DNA of 64,000 nucleotides from positions 372,001-436,000 of the forward strand of contig JAFKAC010000010.1 in the NCBI GenBank assembly GCA_025766275.1, written 5' to 3'. Positions 34,301 through 43,067 of the stretch are shown here, piece by piece (position 1 is the first letter of the stretch; each line of letters begins with the position of its first letter). The notes under the pieces were generated by a model. That model did no database searches and had not been told where the DNA came from. It saw nothing but the letters and a program-made list of their open reading frames with translations. This DNA is from Lactarius indigo. Lineage: Eukaryota > Basidiomycota > Agaricomycetes > Russulales > Russulaceae. Made by a program: the position numbers and the translations under genes.

Positions 34301-34979
34301 CAGGGACCATTTCTTCGAAGGTTTTCTTAGGTTTGGAGGTTATCGCTTTCTCGGCAATCTGCTGAGAGTACGTAAAACCGGCCAAACAGAAAACTTCGTC
34401 AGAGACTGTGTCCAACACTTTCTCCGCAAGGAGACGGCGGCGTTCCATACGGTTTGCCATAATGCGCGTCACCTCTATCTCTATCTCCGGTGCAGCTATT
34501 TCAGCGCTGGAGTTGAGACGCATTGTGCCTTCCTGCCAATCTATGTGCGGGTTCCGATGTCTTAGCCAGGGCAGTCCCAATATTACTCGTTCTGGACCTA
34601 GTGAAGTGACCATGAAGTCGAACTTCTCTGCACTAGGACCGACTTTGAGAACGAGTGTTACTTTGTGGGTAATACTGCCGGCTTCGTTGAGCGTCCCATC
34701 TATATTATAGAGGGTAATGGGATGCTCCAGTGGAACTTGCAACATTTTATGGCGGTCAGCGTACTTTTTGTCCAGGAACAACGAAGTTGCCCCAGAGTCT
34801 ACCATGGCTGCTACTTTTACAGTACAATGACGTCCTTGTAATTCAACAGAAATATGAAAATGAGATCTGCTATCTTTTGTTTCGGGAATAATACATGAAG
34901 AAAGCGCTGCATCAGAAATCATCACTTGCGGCGCTGCTACAAATGGTGGAGCAATCGGAACACTAATACTATTGTTCAT
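31308..34979 (-). CDS. Chromovirus C pol polyprotein
   Basis: 1,223 codons from the first ATG (34979); the frame is open further back to the gag overlap at 35195, adding about 72 residues that would be made only by frameshift from gag. Order: aspartic protease (VAAMVDSGATSLFLDKK, then VILGLPWL), reverse transcriptase (KFDVRWGYHNIRI, VYMDDILIYSN), RNase H (EVDASGFATGG...DREMLGLIRALEDWRHFL), integrase (HHCC finger HPGKNGTIEL...CDRCQRY; core VGIDLIGPLP, ISDRGPQFA, HPQANGQVERKN) and a chromodomain (EEEYEVDHIRDSKL...LKYLVRWKGYGEGEDTWEP). It ends soon after the chromodomain, unlike A, G and D. All catalytic motifs are intact. It acts in cytoplasmic virus-like particles, with nuclear integration (family knowledge). 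Confidence 0.95.
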   Translation of the reverse strand: MNNSISVPIAPPFVAAPQVMISDAALSSCIIPETKDSRSHFHISVELQGRHCTVKVAAMVDSGATSLFLDKKYADRHKMLQVPLEHPITLYNIDGTLNEAGSITHKVTLVLKVGPSAEKFDFMVTSLGPERVILGLPWLRHRNPHIDWQEGTMRLNSSAEIAAPEIEIEVTRIMANRMERRRLLAEKVLDTVSDEVFCLAGFTYSQQIAEKAITSKPKKTFEEMVPEHYRDFAKVFSEEESQRLPEHQPWDHAIDLEPDAVKHWKVKTYPMSPSEQVELDKFLDEHIGKGYLVPSKSPMASPVFFIKKKDGKLRLVQDYRRLNKITIKNRYPLPLAADIINRLKGAQYFTKFDVRWGYHNIRIKEGDEWKGAIVTNRGLYEPKVMYFGMTNSPATFQALMNAVFADLIAQGEVAVYMDDILIYSNNLKHHRKIVREVLTRLEQYDLYLKPEKCDFEKQEMEYLGMIIRPGEVQMDPGKVSAVKEWPTPTTLKEVRAFIGFANFYRRFIKDFAAIARPLHDLTKKDTPWIWQSEQQKAFDLLKERFVQEPILKVYDPNLPTRVEVDASGFATGGILTQKYLDGLWHPIAYRSQSMSKEERNYEIYDREMLGLIRALEDWRHFLEGISFEVITDHKNMEWWATIKDLNRRQARWALFLSRFAFKITYKKGESMQADALSRFSRDQVRDSEDNRQVQVLKPEYFLAAAKAHFVPEIDSLGSRIKLASIREAEVIEGLKSISKTAPKALTDGVLMWEEEDGFIYHRGKLYVPNDRALRKDVVKSCHDSITTGHPGKNGTIELVSRYYWWPRMSGFIASYVEGCDRCQRYRKDLHPKATIQPQEVPEGPWQIVGIDLIGPLPMSHGKDMILNIVDHYTKQIHLFPVTSQITADGVASIYFEQIFPLHGIPRKVISDRGPQFAARSMRALYKRLGIDAGLTTAYHPQANGQVERKNQEVEIYLRMFISKRQDDWADLLPTAEFVVNSRLNSATGHTPFELLYGFTPDFTIPAGRPTGIPLLDKRLQHLVSARKDAEVALRLSKRRMQTDVEQRTKPYSFNVGDKVWLQAKQIKIHQQSSKLGPKQLGPFEVTKVISDVDYKLALPPALWIHDVFHVDRLSPYKGNEVNGLTPPPPDPVTVEGEEEYEVDHIRDSKLFGRTLKYLVRWKGYGEGEDTWEPAKNLAHAPDAVKEFHSSNPGAPRKIAALIYASLPWQAHHVDTTANADVDP

Positions 34980-35191
34980 CTCCGAGGCAGATGTAGATGT
35001 AGAATCAGAACAGGAAGCCGAGACATCACTACTATCAACATGACAGGCAGAAACAAAGTGGTACGTAGGAATTACAGATTGGTCTGAGTCCGAAACGAGG
35101 CGAGATCGTAGGCATATCTTACAACTACATGAAGCCGAGTCAACCGTATCTGTTTTACAGGGGGAGTCCGCAGCTATGACTACCCCTGGAT

Positions 35192-35200
35192 CTAAAAAGC
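35192..35200 (-). promoter_or_regulatory. C gag-pol slip site
   Basis: GCTTTTTAG on the minus strand. In the gag frame it reads GCT TTT TAG; one base back it reads TTT TTA and enters the open pol frame. Candidate -1 frameshift at the stop codon. Confidence 0.6.
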
Positions 35201-36418
35201 CGCTTTAAGAGCGTTGATTTGCTCTTGTTGGGCTGTGAGCGCCGCCAATAACTTTGCCACGTCTGCCTGGGACGTATTGGCTTTGGGCGGTGCGGAATTA
35301 CTTGATTGGGCGGTGGAAGCCGCCGACTGACTGGAAGAAGGTTGGGAGGGGGTCTCCTCACTACTGGCCGCAGCTTTCGCTTTGGCGGGTTTCCCCATGA
35401 ATTTGAGCATACAGACGGGTGCCCTATGTCCGACCTTTTGACAATGGTGGCACACGTCGCGTTCGTGGTTTCCATCCTTCTTTGAGTGGTCCTTAGAACC
35501 ACACCCGTAACACTTGCCTTGCATGTGTTTCTGATAGTCTTGCCGGGTCTTTCCGCCGGGTGCGGGCTTGCTCGTGCCGGATCCCTGCTGACGTGATGCG
35601 TCAACTTGCATCGCGTCTGGATCGGACGGCTTGCCTGCAGGCAAGATCGACTGGCTGGACGAACCGCCCTTCTTTTCCGAGTCCCTCTGTCTCAGTCGCT
35701 GATCTAGCGATTGTGAGACCTGCTTGAGGTCGTCGAAATCGACGTGGGCCTTGTCCGTCAAGGCTAAGGCATCTTTTACGCGGTCCGAGAGACCATCGTA
35801 AAAGCGGGTGCGGAGGTCTGCTTTTGACCATCCAGTCTGTCCAGAGTACTGTTCGAACACGGATCGGTACTCTGCAACCGATCCGCGGCCCTGTTTTGTC
35901 TTCTTCAGCTGCTCCCTCGCTGTCTCTGTCGTGTCGAGGGGCGAGAACCGTCGGTTAAACTCTTTGACGAATTCGTCCCAAGAGCTACCGAACGGAATAT
36001 TGTTGGACTGAAGTTGTTCGAGGTAAGGGAGAGCCCATGACTTGGCTTCCCCTTCCATGAGGTTAAGAACCGCCATTATCCAGCGGTCTTCTGCCCGGAA
36101 GTACATGCCCTGGGCCGGGTCCCAGGTGTTCATAGCGTCCTGCTGTGAGCCTGCCCAATTATGGAAGGCTGCAAGGAAGTGACGGGCATCTGTGGAGTTG
36201 CCTTTCCCATCCCAGGCTTTGGGGCGGGCCACTACTTCCTTGTGCTTGGTGCTGGGCTTGGCCGCGGTTGCTGAAACCTGTGCGGTCAAGTCCGTGACTT
36301 TTTGCGTAAGTATACCGACTACTTGGCCTAAGTCGCTTATTAGGCGCAAGCAGTCGTTGAGAGTTGGGGGCGGAGCAGGAGCTGTAGATGTGGGGGGAGC
36401 GGCGGCGGCGGCAGACAT
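35192..36418 (-). CDS. Chromovirus C gag
   Basis: 408 codons from ATG 36416-36418, stop TAG 35192-35194. Low-complexity Ala/Pro start, a short coiled-coil-like stretch (LISDLGQVVGILTQKVTDLTAQV), capsid-like core (WDGKGNSTDARHFLAAFHNW to about residue 240), zinc knuckle CYGCGSKDHSKKDGNHERDVCHHC region (two Cys pairs; the spacing departs from CX2CX4HX4C), and a Ser/Gln-rich tail. The same frame is open upstream to 36681 without an ATG and its translation (SKEEKEWTRNFDNWDD, EDRRESIKKYEERKRQ) looks genuine, so translation may begin earlier by another route. The stop lies in GCTTTTTAG, and pol is one base back. Confidence 0.9.
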   Translation of the reverse strand: MSAAAAAPPTSTAPAPPPTLNDCLRLISDLGQVVGILTQKVTDLTAQVSATAAKPSTKHKEVVARPKAWDGKGNSTDARHFLAAFHNWAGSQQDAMNTWDPAQGMYFRAEDRWIMAVLNLMEGEAKSWALPYLEQLQSNNIPFGSSWDEFVKEFNRRFSPLDTTETAREQLKKTKQGRGSVAEYRSVFEQYSGQTGWSKADLRTRFYDGLSDRVKDALALTDKAHVDFDDLKQVSQSLDQRLRQRDSEKKGGSSSQSILPAGKPSDPDAMQVDASRQQGSGTSKPAPGGKTRQDYQKHMQGKCYGCGSKDHSKKDGNHERDVCHHCQKVGHRAPVCMLKFMGKPAKAKAAASSEETPSQPSSSQSAASTAQSSNSAPPKANTSQADVAKLLAALTAQQEQINALKAAF

Positions 36419-36554
36419 CTTATCTAGTTCGTCTTGTCTTTTTCTTTCCTCGTACTTTTTTATCGACTCCCGTCTGTCTTCGATGAGGCGAAGCTGTTCG
36501 TCTTCGTCGAAGTCGTCCCAGTTGTCGAAGTTCCTGGTCCACTCTTTTTCTTCT

Positions 36555-37244
36555 TTAGAGAGGATCGTTCTGTACTTGGACGTTACTCCTGTGGGATATT
36601 GAGCTTGGGCTTGTGCTGCTCTCTGTTTCCCTTTGGGAGCTATCGTGGGATTGGACGGATGGGGGAGGAGAAAGTTCGGGGACTAGTGCTGCCGCAAATG
36701 CGATCAGCTGAGGGACGGTGAAAGGGGTGCCTGCAACAAGGCCAAATGCTCCGTGAAGTTCTAGAAGGGCGAAGCGAAATTCTCTGTTGTAATAGATGGC
36801 GCGGACGTATGCTTCTGCGTCGTTCTGTGGTTCGCCTTCTAGAGAAAACCTGTAGTGAACTTCTTCACCAGCAAAGATTTCTTGCTGATAAACTACAGGG
36901 GGTGCTTGGGGGTCGTCAACGAGTGTCTCGTTGGAGGAGGAGTGCGCCGATCGGTAGGAGTGCTCCGAAACTTCTGTCGGAGTTGGAGATGCAAATCGGG
37001 GTGAAGGGATCGGGTCAGAGGACGATTGACCTGCTCCCTGAACGTGTAGCGATGCCGAAGCAGAGGCTAGATTTGGAGTGAAATATGAACGTGGGGGTGA
37101 CGGGGGCGCTGGGACAGGAAGAACTGTTTCCTGTCTCCTCCGGAAGATACGTCGAAGACGCTGACGAACGTTCGCAAATATGCGAGGCAGTTTGGAAATG
37201 GAAGGTGGTATAGTGTGACGACGTGTTACGACGACCGCGAAGCA
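36555..37244 (-). CDS. Unrecognised ATG-less frame upstream of C gag
   Basis: 230 codons including TAA (36555-36557), opened by TAG at 37245-37247. It has no ATG, GTG or TTG codon in frame. The translation is clearly protein-like: a basic stretch RQRLRRIFRRRQE, a Ser/Pro-rich middle, then a folded-looking part (QQEIFAGEEVHYRFSLEG, AYVRAIYYNREFRFALLEL, HGAFGLVAGTPFTVPQLIAF). It overlaps the ATG-less upstream extension of gag (36419-36681) in the next frame. It may be the true N-terminal gag region joined by splicing or frameshift, or a separate protein. I recognise no family. Confidence 0.5.
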   Translation of the reverse strand, partial: CFAVVVTRRHTIPPSISKLPRIFANVRQRLRRIFRRRQETVLPVPAPPSPPRSYFTPNLASASASLHVQGAGQSSSDPIPSPRFASPTPTEVSEHSYRSAHSSSNETLVDDPQAPPVVYQQEIFAGEEVHYRFSLEGEPQNDAEAYVRAIYYNREFRFALLELHGAFGLVAGTPFTVPQLIAFAAALVPELSPPPSVQSHDSSQRETESSTSPSSISHRSNVQVQNDPL

Positions 37245-37247
37245 CTA

Positions 37248-37760
37248 AGTCGAAGGTGATTGGAGAGTCCGATCAAGCAAGACCGATACACAGTGGTGTT
37301 TCACACTGCGCGAGGCTGCGGCGATAACGGAACACTCAGGAATAGGGTAATGGAATGTGTAGAGCCACAAGGCTGTCTGCCTCAGTCTTCTCGACCTGTT
37401 GGCTGCCTCTCACGCCGAAGCGCTCTCAAACTTTTCTGTTTACTTCGCGTACAGCTGTCGCAGGCTAGGCCTGGCAGGCTTCTCTTCCACTTGCAGCTTA
37501 TCTGGCGTGGTGACCAGTTCTGCAAGCAGTACCCAGGAACTTTACTGATGACCAGATAAAGTCCTATAGGCAAGCACAATCTATGCCGATTTTACGGACA
37601 CTAGAGTTGTACCAAGATAGCGCAGATTCTGCGTACGAAGGTCCACAGGCAAAGAGTGAGGTGGATAACACAAGGGACTTGTGGTCGTCAACCACCTAAA
37701 AGGGAAAGTAGAAAACGCCGGTAAGATAGAAGGGGCGTGTGAAGGAAGAACTTGTCCTAA
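37248..37760 (-). other. C leader
   Basis: About 510 bases between the 5' LTR and the first coding-like frame. No gene recognised. The self-primer site is at its LTR end. Confidence 0.6.
37749..37758 (-). other. C self-primer site
   Basis: AGGACAAGTT on the minus strand, two bases inside the 5' LTR border. Perfect complement of AACTTGTCCT, which lies 35 bases past the TATA box in the LTR (38026-38035). Confidence 0.78.
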
Positions 37761-38536
37761 TGTAGCGGTATGACTTATCGCGTACAACTAGACCAAGGTG
37801 AAGGTAAGTGAACTGAACTGGTATACACCCAAGCCTAGCGCGGAGACAAGTCACGCGCCGAACGTACAGTCACAACGGAGAGTAGACACACGTGAGGACT
37901 TTATGCAAGTCCAAAGGTCTGGTGATCACGCTGTGGCACGCTGAGTGGAGAACCAAGAGGACAAGTTAACATTGGAGAAGAGTAAGGGAAGTACAATGGA
38001 ATACGCACCTGAGTGGAGAACCAAGAGGACAAGTTGGTTCCACTCAGGACGTTACATGAGGGTTTATATACACTGCTGCGGCTGAGTTCGAATTACTACT
38101 GAACCTTGTTACTAAAGGTATGTGTAATAGTAATGAGTCAGACGCTGACGCGTCGTCTCTAATAATAGCGTTATCTATTGTGCTGACTGATGCACAGTCA
38201 TTAACGCTGACAGAACAATGACGTGTCCTTATCTATGAGTCACAACCCTATGACAACGTAGTCTAGAACTATCTAGAATGTTCCCTGCTTATCGTCCAAT
38301 GAGAAACTGTTGTACTAATGAGGAAAGTGACCTAAAGAGGTAACTCCTAATAAGGAAGTTACTGTCCCAGGGTCACGTGCTTGTGGGTGCACATGTTGGC
38401 ATCACGTGACTAACCATCTTATCATATCTAATGATAAGGACTTGGATGTTTTGACACAACGTTGGAGACTCGTATCTCTACCAAATAAATCTGTAAAAAT
38501 ACAGAAAAATAAGGCAAAAATAGAGCGTCCGTGACA
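37761..38536 (-). repeat. C 5' LTR (right)
   Basis: 776 bases, identical by eye to the left copy. TATA box TATATAAA (38063-38070, minus); predicted mRNA start AACTTGTCCTCTTGG from 38035. Confidence 0.96.
38026..38070 (-). promoter_or_regulatory. C LTR TATA box and predicted transcription start
   Basis: TATATAAA (38063-38070) and AACTTGTCCT (38026-38035) on the minus strand. Confidence 0.7.
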
Positions 38537-38541
38537 CAAAG

Positions 38542-38739
38542 TACTGAGTACAATGAAGTGTCCGGAGTGTTCTACATGATGTCATAGTACATGATGTCAT
38601 ACATGACGCAATGATTAGTGCTAGATTGTACAGATCAAATGTAAGTAATCTACAGGTCCAATCAATCTAATCTAAAGCAGTCCATGCTGCAAGTCCAGTC
38701 TGTACGAGCCGCTAAGTTTGCAAGGGTCACTTATCAACA
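38542..38739 (-). repeat. B 3' LTR, second piece
   Basis: Last 198 bases of the left B LTR after the C insertion, ending TTATCAACA. The purine tract of B follows (38740-38749 on the minus strand). Confidence 0.95.
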
Positions 38740-38758
38740 TCTCCCCGTGATCTACAAT

Positions 38759-41700
38759 CTAAGTACACACAAGTCCCATGTCATCGTTGTGCTTCTGCAG
38801 CAGGACACGCGGTAGTGACTTTGTAAAGCCGTCCGCAACCATATCCACAGTAGGAGTTCTAATGAGGGTGATGGTCCCCTTTTCGATGTACTCCCTAATG
38901 ACATGATGCCGTATGGCAATGTGCTTAGACCGTCTCCCAGTGACAGGGTTCAAGGCCAAGTCAATGGCACCCTTATTGTCACCATGAAGTGGGATGGGGT
39001 CGTCGACCTCGTACCCGAGTTCCGTGAGGAAGCTCTGATACCACGCGGCCTGGTTAGCCGCGTCGGTCATGGCCATGTATTCCGCTTCCGTTGTGTTTTG
39101 GGCAACAGTCTTTTGCTTGCGCGAAGACCAGCTTATTGCACCGTTAGCTAGTAGGAACACATAACCAGAGGTGGAGTGGTGGTCGTCAGTCTGATCAGCC
39201 AGACTGGAATCAGTGTAGCCGTGAAGGCCATCGCCATTGGCACCATCATAGACAATACGCATATCCATAGTTCCCACCAAGTAGGACAGGACATACTGCG
39301 CAAGTCGCAGATGTTGTGGTGAAGGGTTTGCTGCGTACTGCACCAAACGTGACACAGCGAAGGAGATATCTGGCCTAGTGCCAATCTGCACATAAAGCAG
39401 ACTCCCAATAAGAGATTGGTAGTGGGAGATATCTGAGGCAGTTGCCTGCGACGTATATTTAACCAGGTGCTCGTCAGCACCAGCAGGCAAGGGTGTGTTG
39501 TGTGGTGTGGCATCAGACATGCCAAAGCATTCAAGGACATCCTTGATGTAGCCAGACTGATCTATTTCAATGCGTCTAAGGGAGCGGTCACACACAATGC
39601 GCATACCAAGATAAGACTCTATCTCCCCGAGATCTGTCATCTCATAGCGTTCAGACAAGTCTGACTTCAAGCGCTTGATACCACTCAGCGAGGGACCCAG
39701 TATAGTGATGTCGTCAACGTAGACAATAACGAAGAGTGGATCATACCCCTCCCGTTGAGGCATCACATATATGCCTGCATCAGCAAACGTCCGCTTAAAG
39801 CCGAGTGCAGTGAGCACTCCATGGAATTGCAAGTTCCATGCACGGGAGGCCTGTTTGAGACCATAGATCGCCTTAACTAGGCGACACACCTTCGTCTCAG
39901 AGCCAGTGACAGTGAAACCTTGTGGCTGCTCCATGTATATCTCCTCATCAAGCACGCCATTGAGAAAAGCAGACTTAACATCCATCTGATGGATGTGCCA
40001 GTCCTCCAGCGCGGCCAACGCCAGAAGTAAACGTAGCGACTCAAATTGTGTGACAGGAGAGAAGGTTTCATCAAAATCTACGCCAGGGATCTGCGTGAAT
40101 CCCTTAGCCACCAAGCAAGCTCTGTAGCGGCCATCCGCTTTGAGCTTAAAGACCCATTTGGATTTTACTGCCTTACGATTAGGCGGGAGATCCACTAACT
40201 CCCAAGTCCCATTCTTAGCTAGGGCGTCCATTTCATACTGACACGCCTTAGTCCACTCATCTGCAGCTGCAGACCGCATGGCCTCTGCATAGGTTGCAGG
40301 GTCTCGGCCCACAAAGGCAGCAGCCAATAACTCCGCATACCCCAGACGCCTGCCGCGCCATGCCGCATTGTCTGCATTGAAGTAACATGGGTTAGGCACA
40401 GGGACACGAGCAGTGCACCTTGGTGCATTGTCCATCTCGCGCAACAGCTGACTACGCTGTGCACGATCCTCAAATCCCCCAGGCATTTCTGGTGAGGGAG
40501 GAGGGACATGGCGCATAATGCACGTTGCACTAGGACGTGGCGGGGGTGAAGTGGGAGTGGTCTGCTCACATTTAGGTGTGGTGGGCAGAGCTGGCAGAGC
40601 AGGTGGCGGTGTGGTAGAGCGTGGTTGGACTTGTGGGGGGTCTAAAAGGTTTTCTACATCCTCCTCCTCACTACTGCTGGAGTGTGCAGGGGAGGGGGCT
40701 CGCATTGGTGGTAACGCCGGCGGGTGAGGCATGGCAGTCACTGTTGTGCTAGGCACGACTGGTGGTGAAGGTGTGGGGTGTGTCTCAACACCCTGTAGGG
40801 ACGGGAAGCTACTCTCGTCGAATGTCACATCCCTGGACACTCGGATGGAGCGGGTTGAGCGGTCCCAGAGCTTATAGCCCTTAGATTCGGGCTCAAACCT
40901 GATAAGCGTGACCTCAATGGCCTTCGCATCCAATTTGCGACGCTTATCAGCGGGTACGTGCATGTACCCCTTGCATCCAAAGACGTGGAGATGTGAGACA
41001 TCGGGCACTTTGCCAGAGTGCCAGAGCTCATAAGGAGTGCGCCACTTAAGCCCACGTACTGGAGAGCGGTTATAGATGTGCACAGCTGCGCACACTGCAT
41101 GCTCCCAGAAGCCTTTGGACATGCCAGCTGTGTGGAGCATGGACATTGCCTTATCCATAATGGTGCAGTTAAACCGCTCAGCTTTTCCGTTGGACTGTGG
41201 TGAACCCGGCATCGTGAGGTGATGCTCTATCCCTTTCTGCTTAAGAATGTCCTGCGTGACACTTGACATGTATTCGCCACCGCGGTCAGAGTGCAGAGTG
41301 CGCAGTTTATGGCCAGACTGGGTTTCACCCCAGGCCAAATACATTTGCAGCGACTTAGCAAACTGATCCTTCGACTTAAGGAAGTGGACCACAGTGAACT
41401 TAGTGTGGTCGTCTATGAAGGTGGCAGTGTAGGTCGAGCCTTGCAAGGACTGAGTCTGCATAGGACTGGCGAGGTCACTGTGTACAATCTCAAATTGACA
41501 AGTTGTCCTCTTGTTGGAGGACGCAGAAAAGGGTTGGCAAGTGGATTTCCCCATCTCGCACCCACGGCAGACTGTGTGGGCCGTGGTGGAGCTATCTATG
41601 TCCATGCCAGTAGTGGCAGAGGGACCATGCGCCTTTAGCGCTGCAGAGGAGATGTGTCCCATGCGTTGATGCCAGATATCAAGTGTGGCAGCACTTGATT

Positions 41701-42085
41701 TTGTGTGGGTGTTGAGGCCAACGCTGGCTGCGTCCAACCAGTAAAGGTTGTCCTCAAGGTAGCCTTTAGCCACACACTTTTGGTTGACAGATATTTTAAA
41801 TGAGCCACTGTCAAAGGCAATCTCAGCACCCTTTTGTGCTAGGGCACGCGTCGATAAGAAGCGCGTCTTCACCTGTGGTAGGTGTAGCACATTACTGAGG
41901 GTGATAGAGATACCCTGGCTCGTTGTGAAGACGACAGACCCGACACCCACTTGGTCTATAGTGGACTTATCACCCAGGCGTACAGTGCCTTTAGTTGGGG
42001 TGTAGTCCTTGAAGTCAGACCGATGTGGGGTAATGTGGTGTGTAGCACCACTGTCCATCATCCAACGCACACGCGAGGCAGCATA
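38759..42085 (-). CDS. Copia B pol (protease, integrase, reverse transcriptase, RNase H)
   Basis: An unbroken frame ending at 38759. Protease WMMDSGATHHITPH (intact DSGA), GAG-pre-integrase WHQRMGHISS, integrase with HSDL, HSDRGGEY and SNGKAERFN, Pro/Ser-rich linker, reverse transcriptase (CLVAKGFTQIPGVDFDETFSP is split here only by my 20-letter limit; YGLKQASRAWN, YVDDITILG) and RNase H (STSGYVFLLANGAISW, TEAEYMAMTDAANQ, HGDNKGA, RSKHIAIRHH). The 5' end is cut by D at the target site GCATA; the gag part (56337-57320) joins it in frame (LYA then ASRVRW). No lesions are seen, so B looks to have been competent until D landed in it. RNase H and integrase motifs closely match those of F. Confidence 0.93.
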   Translation of the reverse strand, partial: YAASRVRWMMDSGATHHITPHRSDFKDYTPTKGTVRLGDKSTIDQVGVGSVVFTTSQGISITLSNVLHLPQVKTRFLSTRALAQKGAEIAFDSGSFKISVNQKCVAKGYLEDNLYWLDAASVGLNTHTKSSAATLDIWHQRMGHISSAALKAHGPSATTGMDIDSSTTAHTVCRGCEMGKSTCQPFSASSNKRTTCQFEIVHSDLASPMQTQSLQGSTYTATFIDDHTKFTVVHFLKSKDQFAKSLQMYLAWGETQSGHKLRTLHSDRGGEYMSSVTQDILKQKGIEHHLTMPGSPQSNGKAERFNCTIMDKAMSMLHTAGMSKGFWEHAVCAAVHIYNRSPVRGLKWRTPYELWHSGKVPDVSHLHVFGCKGYMHVPADKRRKLDAKAIEVTLIRFEPESKGYKLWDRSTRSIRVSRDVTFDESSFPSLQGVETHPTPSPPVVPSTTVTAMPHPPALPPMRAPSPAHSSSSEEEDVENLLDPPQVQPRSTTPPPALPALPTTPKCEQTTPTSPPPRPSATCIMRHVPPPSPEMPGGFEDRAQRSQLLREMDNAPRCTARVPVPNPCYFNADNAAWRGRRLGYAELLAAAFVGRDPATYAEAMRSAAADEWTKACQYEMDALAKNGTWELVDLPPNRKAVKSKWVFKLKADGRYRACLVAKGFTQIPGVDFDETFSPVTQFESLRLLLALAALEDWHIHQMDVKSAFLNGVLDEEIYMEQPQGFTVTGSETKVCRLVKAIYGLKQASRAWNLQFHGVLTALGFKRTFADAGIYVMPQREGYDPLFVIVYVDDITILGPSLSGIKRLKSDLSERYEMTDLGEIESYLGMRIVCDRSLRRIEIDQSGYIKDVLECFGMSDATPHNTPLPAGADEHLVKYTSQATASDISHYQSLIGSLLYVQIGTRPDISFAVSRLVQYAANPSPQHLRLAQYVLSYLVGTMDMRIVYDGANGDGLHGYTDSSLADQTDDHHSTSGYVFLLANGAISWSSRKQKTVAQNTTEAEYMAMTDAANQAAWYQSFLTELGYEVDDPIPLHGDNKGAIDLALNPVTGRRSKHIAIRHHVIREYIEKGTITLIRTPTVDMVADGFTKSLPRVLLQKHNDDMGLVCT

Positions 42086-42650
42086 TGTTATGATCTGACG
42101 CTTCGGACCTAAGTCACAGTATGTCTCCACCCTGCCTTCCCCCTTCCGTACTATACCTTGTTACCAAAGGAGCTACTGTTACTAGTGGCGCTGTTTCTTT
42201 GATCCGAACTTCTGTTTACTCCGTTTAGTCTCTTTGATACTGTGTGGACTTGTGTTCATGTTGTTTGGAACCCTGTCCTATATAAACCTGTACCATAGAC
42301 CGTAGGAAGCCAGACTTGGCTTCGTTTGCAATCTAGCAACCTTGCCTCCATACTTTGGTGTGACCTCGCCTTATCCCTCTCTTCTTGTGCATCCCCTACC
42401 TCAGTCCTTAACCAGGACACTTCAAAGTCTTTGCAGTTGAACTATATCAACGTGTTACACCTGTTATACTCTGTGCACTAGCAAGATCAAGTGTAGAGAA
42501 GTGTTAGACACTTCAGATGAGGAGTCCTACATTACAGAGTAGTGCTGCACCTTGTGCCGCACTTTTATCACTCGTATTTCATAGCAATAAGACAACAGAG
42601 GTCTTCGCTTGATACTTGTGTGATTCAGAACCTTTAGAACCCACGCCCCT
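42086..42650 (+). repeat. D 5' LTR, first piece
   Basis: 565 bases, TGTTATGATCTGACGC... TATA box TATATAAA at 42279-42286; predicted mRNA start AGACTTGGCTTCG at 42312, 33 bases on. E is inserted 14 bases before the LTR end. Confidence 0.95.
42279..42322 (+). promoter_or_regulatory. D LTR TATA box and predicted transcription start
   Basis: TATATAAA (42279-42286) and AGACTTGGCTT (42312-42322). The start is inferred from the usual TATA distance and from complementarity to the primer site. Confidence 0.7.
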
Positions 42651-42708
42651 TGTCATGAATGCCCCATATTTCTCCTCTTCTTTCCCATTCTTTCCTTCGC
42701 TTCTTTGT

Positions 42709-42806
42709 CTTGCTGGCATCTGCTTTGCTGGCATTTGCTTTGCTGGCATCTGCTTTGCTGGCAGGTGCCCCGCTGGCATTGTAATTGCCTCGCTGGCATC
42801 CCTGGA
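42709..42806 (+). repeat. GCTGGCAT tandem repeats in the E LTR
   Basis: Several imperfect 15-base units, GCTTTGCTGGCATCT and variants, upstream of the TATA box. Repeated in the right LTR (about 48585-48682) and, inverted, in solo LTR S3. Possibly binding sites in U3. Confidence 0.7.
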
Positions 42807-42813
42807 CGCTAGC

Positions 42814-42858
42814 TATATAAACCCTGTAGTACACCCTGTATATCCTTAGCTTTGGCTT
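42814..42858 (+). promoter_or_regulatory. E LTR TATA box and predicted transcription start
   Basis: TATATAAA (42814-42821) and TTAGCTTTGGCTT (42846-42858), 32 bases between their starts. Confidence 0.7.
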
Positions 42859-43067
42859 CGTCAATATACTGTCTAGTCCCCTCAGTATCTTCCTTTCATC
42901 TCTATCACAGTCCTCTTCTCTGAAGCCTTGTTGCCTTGAGCTATATCAAGGAACATCCACAGACTTAGGTGCCGTTCTGCTCAGCAGCGGACCAACTCAG
43001 TATCCATCGCCTTAGGCAGGACCTGTTACAGACCAACCCGACGCACGCCCCGACAGTGGCGTGACAT

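Larger units (their letters stand above)
30520..38536 (-). mobile_element. Chromovirus C, apparently intact
   Basis: 8,017 bases. LTRs 30520-31295 and 37761-38536 (776 each, no difference seen). Target duplication CAAAG at 30515-30519 and 38537-38541. It sits inside a copia B LTR. No stop or frameshift is seen in gag or pol, so this is the youngest and most complete element here. Confidence 0.96.
42651..43066 (+). repeat. E 5' LTR
   Basis: 416 bases, TGTCATGAATGCC...GGCGTGACA. TATA box TATATAAA 42814-42821; predicted mRNA start TTAGCTTTGGCTT 42846-42858. It contains a short tandem repeat of GCTTTGCTGGCATCT units (42709-42806). Confidence 0.96.

Noticed and set aside
35155..35604. 149-codon minus-strand frame inside C gag
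   Set aside because: It lies in another frame of the gag zinc-knuckle and tail region; composition (Arg/Pro-rich) is that of a shadow.
42709..42806. Regularly spaced short repeats that could suggest a CRISPR array
   Set aside because: Units are adjacent 15-mers without spacers, lie in a eukaryotic LTR and recur in every copy of that LTR.
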